A stretch of 64,000 nucleotides of DNA from Augochlora pura (taxonomy: Eukaryota; Arthropoda; Insecta; Hymenoptera; Halictidae), in contig NC_135781.1 in the NCBI RefSeq assembly GCF_028453695.1, positions 33,800,777 to 33,864,776 on the forward strand, given 5' to 3'. The notes below the pieces were generated by a model that searched no databases, had not been told where the DNA came from, and saw nothing but the letters and a program-made list of their open reading frames with translations. Both the position numbers and the translations under genes were made by a program. Shown here in pieces: positions 59,398 through 64,000 of the stretch (position 1 is its first letter; the number at the start of each line of letters is the position of its first letter).

Positions 59398-59652
59398 GAG
59401 CGATTCGAAGGAACTTTTTCCTTGGCGAAAAATTTGCTCGCGGCTCCGTTGACGAGTTATTGAAGAAAAACATGGACCAATCGGAGAACGAATACGTCTG
59501 ACGCCACGCCCTCTTGGCACCGCCTATGTAGAGCTACAGCGCCGTCTGCTGTATTCGCATTCTCATTGGATCACGTTTTTCGTCAATAACTCGTTAACGA
59601 AGGTGTAACCAACGATTTCGCTGAGGAAAAAGTTTCCAGAAATCGACTCTTC
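59398..59652. repeat. long foldback: about 110-bp inverted repeat with 30-bp loop
   Basis: The left arm is 59398-59508 and the right arm 59539-59652 (reverse complement). Matching blocks in order are GGAACTTTTTCCT, GCGAAA, ACGAGTTATTGA-GAAAAAC, CCAAT, GCGAATAC/ACGAATAC and GACG. Identity is about 70-75% over the arms. The loop is about 30 nt. No open frame spans it. It could be a foldback MITE or a hairpin-RNA precursor. Confidence 0.7.
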
Positions 59653-61482
59653 TAACTAAAATGAACAGAAAACAGTAACAATATTTTAAACAGTTCTATA
59701 TGCATTGTATTGTATTTACTTTTAGTGGAAAATGAAACGAGGGCAAAAGCAATGATAAATTGGTTTCCAGTCTTATAATTATCGGAGAAGGAAATTTAAG
59801 ATACGCTGGGAGATAGCAGAACTCGTGACGAGCAGATTGGCCGTGTCTTATCCAAGATGAAAAACGCATCTATTGCGAATTTTTGTCTCACTTAACCGAC
59901 CTTGATAACATGAAATTAATACTTCGATATTCAAAGTTTCTTTCAATTGTTTTAATATTATATATCTCGCCTATCCATTTCTGCCGCGAGTGCATAAATT
60001 CTGCAATTTGACTAGTTTAAGGGAAAAACGAGGCGCATCGAGTCTTTCGCATGGCGCTGTACGATATCGCCAGCTGTCAAGCACATAGCAATACAGGCAA
60101 CGGAGCTCCCGCATCCAGTGTAAATGCGTCGCGCGACGCACCTAATCGTCGACGTAACGTCTTATCAGTGACGTACGCGAGACCGTATCTTCCCTCCTCG
60201 AGTAGATGTCATCGTTGTTTTCAAACCTTCCGTCCCCCGTCGACGCGCGCGGATAAAGCGTCGCGTACCAGCAGCGACTCGTCTTCGTCTGTTCTCTATC
60301 AGTCAATATTATTACGAACGTTCAACGGGGAGTCCGAGCCGTGCGAAAAATTACACGGCGAGCCGATTAATTTCTTTTATCGCGTAAGTTAATTAATCGA
60401 GGCGCGACGACACTCTTTTGTTCGGAATATCTGGCGCGCGTCCGCGACGTCTTTTCAAGAGGGACATTGAGTAACGTTGCCGGTAAATTCGATGATGAGT
60501 CAAACTTGATTGAAGATTAAAATCATGCCATAAACCGATTCCCCGACTTTCCGTCGTCGTCGTCGTCAACGGATTCTCGCGACATTTATCGCCCGTTTAA
60601 TCTGATATTCTAACTCGACTTACTCATCGATGAAACGAAATGACAGGTGGATGGAAAGTTGCGCATTTGCGTTTTTTACATCGAGCTACTCGGCATCGTT
60701 CTAAGATGCGATTGTCCTCGCTGTAACGCAATCGTAATGAAGAATAGCTTCGGATGAAAACTATACCTGGTAACGATATTAACACTGCACTGGAGCTACA
60801 AAGTTTTACATTTAACGTTTTAATATCTTGGAGAACACGCGATAAAGTACGAAATTGCAGGAAGATATTAATCTTGCAATTTTAACACATTGAGCGCCGT
60901 CAATCGACCACTAAAATCCATACACAGTTAAAGCAATTTAAATCTAATAAAAATTTATCTAAGAAAAAATAGTAATTCAGTTAAGAAATACTTTATTATT
61001 ATAATTAATATAAGAGGTTAAATTAAATTGGTGGCAGACATATTTTTATACAATACTGAAATATCGAACCATCCTTCATATAACGAAAAAGTGACAGTGC
61101 TGTAAAAATATTGTGTATAAAATCCGCAGAATTGCAAGTTAAATCATAGTACACTCTGCACAGGGATCGCGTATAATACATAACAAATTTTCAATAAAAA
61201 GTTAGAAAGTGGGAGGAGTATAATTTCGCAAAGGTATTTCTACTGTAATTTGGATACATAAATTCGCAATAATCTTGCAACATGTAAAAAGGGTATCGTA
61301 GGAAAAGTGCGCGACTCGTTTCCGAAAATGTAAAAATTGCGGAAAAGCGGCGTGGAATTTGGAGAAAGCTCTCCCGTGGTGGGGGTCCGGCCGGGGGGGA
61401 GGTTAGCCGGTGGCCGTAACGAAATAATCGTCGGGCACAAGGGAGAGGGGGGCCACAGGACGCGTATCTATCTCCCACGCAG
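59653..61482. other. non-coding stretch
   Basis: Contains a (GTC)n run at 60552-60567 and a TTAACACATTGAGCGCC sequence at about 60885 resembling another TTAA-element end. A GC-rich island begins near 61320. No gene supported. Confidence 0.5.
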
Positions 61483-61727
61483 CGGACGGCACAGAGTGGC
61501 AAGGTTCGGCGAGGGTGGTGTGGTGGTGCGCGCTCCGGTGGGAGGGCGGGGAAGACCGGAGAGGTAGCCGGAGGAGTAGAATCGAGTCTCGGAGAGCCGG
61601 AGAGCCCCGAGAAGCCGGAGACCGTGGAAGGAGGAGGTGTGGTGTCGTAGGAGGTGCAGGCAGGAGGGAAGGAGGTGGGACCGAGAGTGCCGGTGAGCGA
61701 GAGCATGCAACAGCGAGAGAGGACGAG
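61483..61727 (+). other. predicted exon with strong splice sites at both ends
   Basis: A pyrimidine-rich acceptor TATCTATCTCCCACGCAG ends at 61482. The 245-bp segment ends GACGAG|GTGAGTAG, a near-perfect donor with GT at 61728. An ATG at 61705 with A at -3 reads MQQRERT before the donor and could be a start codon. Another frame is open across the whole segment but has no true ATG and is arginine/glycine-rich. Most likely this is a 5' untranslated or start-codon exon joined to 54387-54777, or an alternative leader. Neither is proved by sequence alone. Confidence 0.35.
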
Positions 61728-62338
61728 GTGAGTAGTAAGTCCGTGAGCCCGAGTGAGTAACTGGGAGCCGCGACCGAGAGGACCCACTCAGTCACCACGA
61801 GATCGGCAAGCCGAATGGTCAACCGCATCGGTTCTCCCGCTCGGAAGTCGCAGCGCACAGGCCCCGTAGGGACCGTAACAGGGGAACCCACCTTGCTATT
61901 TCGAATGTCAACTAACGCGGCTCCACCTCGGCTAATTCGCGGACGCGCGTCATTCGAGCAGTGGTGTCGTCGTCGCCAGTGGACCACGAGGGGCTGAAAA
62001 ATCGTTTCACCACGGGACCGGCCGCACGGGGACTCGCAGGACTCGCTCGCACGATGTGGAGATTCCTGGTGCGCTGTTACGTCACGCTGACATCGATCTG
62101 AGACAGAATTTTCCACCGGGCCCTGTCCCGTCTCGTCTCGTCTCGTCTCGTCTCGTCGTTTCGTGCTGCTCGACGAGAACGATCGGCGCCGATTCAGACC
62201 GTGGGGGACACCTCCGTCGCGCGACGCCACGGAAACTCTCGAATCATTTTTTCGAACTGAAAGTGCGCGAGTGGATGCGAGAGCGAGCGGAATCGACGGC
62301 AGACGCCGAGGACTCTCCTGCTGGAGTACGAGGAAGAG
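61728..62338 (+). other. GC-rich stretch between predicted exons
   Basis: CpG-rich, with a (TCTCG)n pentamer repeat at 62129-62157. An initiator-like TCATTC at 61950-61955 has GGACC 29 bp after its A, close to but two bases off the strict downstream-element spacing, so an alternative start site is possible. No open frame is convincing. Confidence 0.4.
62129..62157. repeat. (TCTCG)n microsatellite
   Basis: Five to six pentamer units. Confidence 0.9.
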
Positions 62339-62391
62339 ATGATCTTCGAGCTGCTGGTGGCCGGAGCTTTCGCCCTCGCCACACTAAGGCG
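62339..62391 (+). CDS. candidate signal-peptide-encoding start of an unknown gene
   Basis: An ATG with G at -3 reads MIFELLVAGAFALATLRR, a hydrophobic run with a small-residue-rich end, as expected for a secretion signal or N-terminal membrane anchor. The frame would stop at 62408, so it must be spliced: GTGTGT at 62392 is a possible weak donor. The frame is also open upstream to 62261 (ending LLLEYEEE before the methionine), so an internal exon is the alternative reading. The sequence matches no family I can name. Its position downstream of two predicted 5' exons makes it the best start-codon candidate in the window. Confidence 0.25.
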
Positions 62392-62410
62392 GTGTGTGTA
62401 CATTGTTTAA

Positions 62411-64000
62411 TCCTACCCACTTTCACTATAGTTTTTACCCGTTTCCGTATCTAGAAGATAACGTCGCGCCACGTCTCTTTCCACCTCGGCTCTTACTCTT
62501 ATTATTCTTATTCTTCTACTACAACGCAACTACTAATACCACGGCTACTACACAACTACTACTACCACCATACTACAACCACACCACTACCACCATTACC
62601 ACTTTTGCCGTTTCGTTTTTCCTCGATCGACATCGCGGGCCGATTTCATTCCCATCCATGCCCTCGCGAACGGTATTTACAAACAATCTCGCGCGAGGGT
62701 TTCTTTCTTTTTCCGTGCCGCAAAAGTCGCATTCGTGTTTGTTGCACACCGCGCCAAGGTAATTGCCATTTATTCCCATCGCGAGGATTTCGTGGAATCA
62801 ATTGCAGGAAAGAAACTAACGGCAAGGCGAAGCTAACAGCAAGTTTTGCCGTAATGTACATAATGATGCAGTGACACGTGAGGATTCCTTTCGCTGTTGA
62901 ACCAGACGGGCTCCTTCTCGGTCGCATCGGCCGCGCGGACAATTATACTATTTTCTCCCGCCGTTTGTTTGCATTTTTCTGCTCGACGCGGCTGACGGAC
63001 TGGTCGCGACGCGTTCGTCGGCTTTTATCGGTTGGCCTGCCGGTTCTCGTCCAGGTTCCGTCGAATCCGTGCTTTCTAGCTAAGGCGCTCAAACTAATTG
63101 CTCCTATTTCTCTTTACATAACGCGTTTCATACGTCGCGATCAACGTTATTGCACTCTCCTATGTCGATTATAAATTTGCTAAAACGCATGCGAAATTCA
63201 AGGCTGGCCTAAAAATTTCTTAGTCGACGCCGTGTCGCGGACATTGAGAATCCCGTCGGACTCTCGCCAAACTAATTATTTCGTCACTAGCCGCTATCAG
63301 CGGTGCCTGCATCGCGCACGAAACTTGAGTAACATTCGGTTAATGCCACGGCAAACACGTCGTCGTGGGAGAGGCACTCTCATTGTGTTTGCCCTCGAAA
63401 ATTTTCGATAAAATTTGTCTCCGGATCGCGTTCTGTTTGCGTTATTGTTTCGACACACGCGCTCGCGCGCGAAAGCTTAACGACGCTATTTATCAGTAGT
63501 CTATACCCCCGGCTCCGAGCCGGATATTTAATCTTCTCGCGAGCGGGACCCGAAAATATGCGACGCGTCCGCGCCAAGCGCGATTCTCGATCGAAGAAAT
63601 CGTCACCACCCGGTGTGCAACTAAAACTATCGATTGACAGGGGAATCGGCGTCGGACGCGCGGCCTCGAGTTCGGGATATAAATTGACTTAAGCGTCGTT
63701 CCCCCGGTCGGTTGATAACGATACGCGTCTGGTCTTGAAGCGCGCATAACGTTTCCAAACGTCAGATAGCGGGCCGAGAGATGTGTCGCTTTGTTGTGCG
63801 GTTCCCGCGTGTCACCGGTGTTTCGTCGCGCGGCCGTGTATCTCTAATGCCTCATCAATCATCGGGAGACCTTTATAGGGAAAATTAGTAGAGGAGAGCT
63901 GCGTGTGTGACTAAGCGTCGATGGAGAGCTTATGCTTCCCCGCGTGTTTATTTGGCTTCTGGAACGACGAGGAGGGAGAAGAAAGTTATCAGGCCTTTTT
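62411..64000. other. non-coding stretch to the window end
   Basis: An imperfect ACT/ACC triplet repeat lies at about 62510-62605, followed by moderately GC-rich DNA. No supported exon was found; if the gene model is right this is intron. Confidence 0.5.

Noticed and set aside
61403..62230. 275-codon minus-strand frame
   Set aside because: It runs antisense to the predicted exon, its RRDETRRDET start derives from the (TCTCG)n repeat, and it has no recognisable domain.

Overview
The window looks like a non-coding stretch of an insect nuclear genome, most likely a hymenopteran and perhaps a bee. The reasons are mixed and partly inference: GC-rich, CpG-dense islands of 0.3-1 kb alternate sharply with very AT-rich stretches; microsatellites are abundant; short TTAA-bounded elements with CCCTTTGC-type ends are scattered throughout; and a dispersed motif reading ACATAACCTGACATAACC recurs. 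There is no bacterial gene organisation. No complete protein-coding gene, tRNA, rRNA or CRISPR array could be recognised. Most open frames lie in GC-rich or simple-repeat DNA, are open on both strands, and are best explained by composition.

Layout. 0-13 kb: non-coding DNA with AT-rich minisatellites, G-quadruplex-type tracts, a pyrimidine mirror tract and a possible 26-nt microexon. 13-24 kb: TTAA-bounded MITE-like elements, a composite inverted/direct-repeat structure at 14.7-15.4 kb, and a dispersed 94-bp repeat at 21.3-21.8 kb. 26 kb: a 27-bp TTC-rich array that encodes an acidic 9-residue repeat on the minus strand. 30 kb: seventeen 15-bp units, with no length change, inside a 175-codon open frame. 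31-37 kb: further TTAA elements and purine tracts. 37.7 kb: a plausible small 5' coding exon on the minus strand. 40.2 kb: an internally deleted mariner element that still encodes the transposase C-terminus. 41.1-42.7 kb: a decayed array of about 150-bp units, each carrying a short stem-loop. 45 kb: a 110-bp tandem duplication beside TTAA-bounded elements. 59.4-59.65 kb: a long foldback.

The best gene evidence is at the right end on the plus strand. A TATA box and initiator at textbook spacing (54355-54390) precede a GC-rich leader that ends at a strong 5' splice site (54777). About 6.7 kb further on, 61483-61727 is bounded by a good acceptor and a near-consensus donor. At 62339 an ATG opens a short hydrophobic, signal-peptide-like reading frame. 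These could be the 5' exons of one gene extending beyond the window, but nothing in the window identifies its product. All functional statements about this model are inference.
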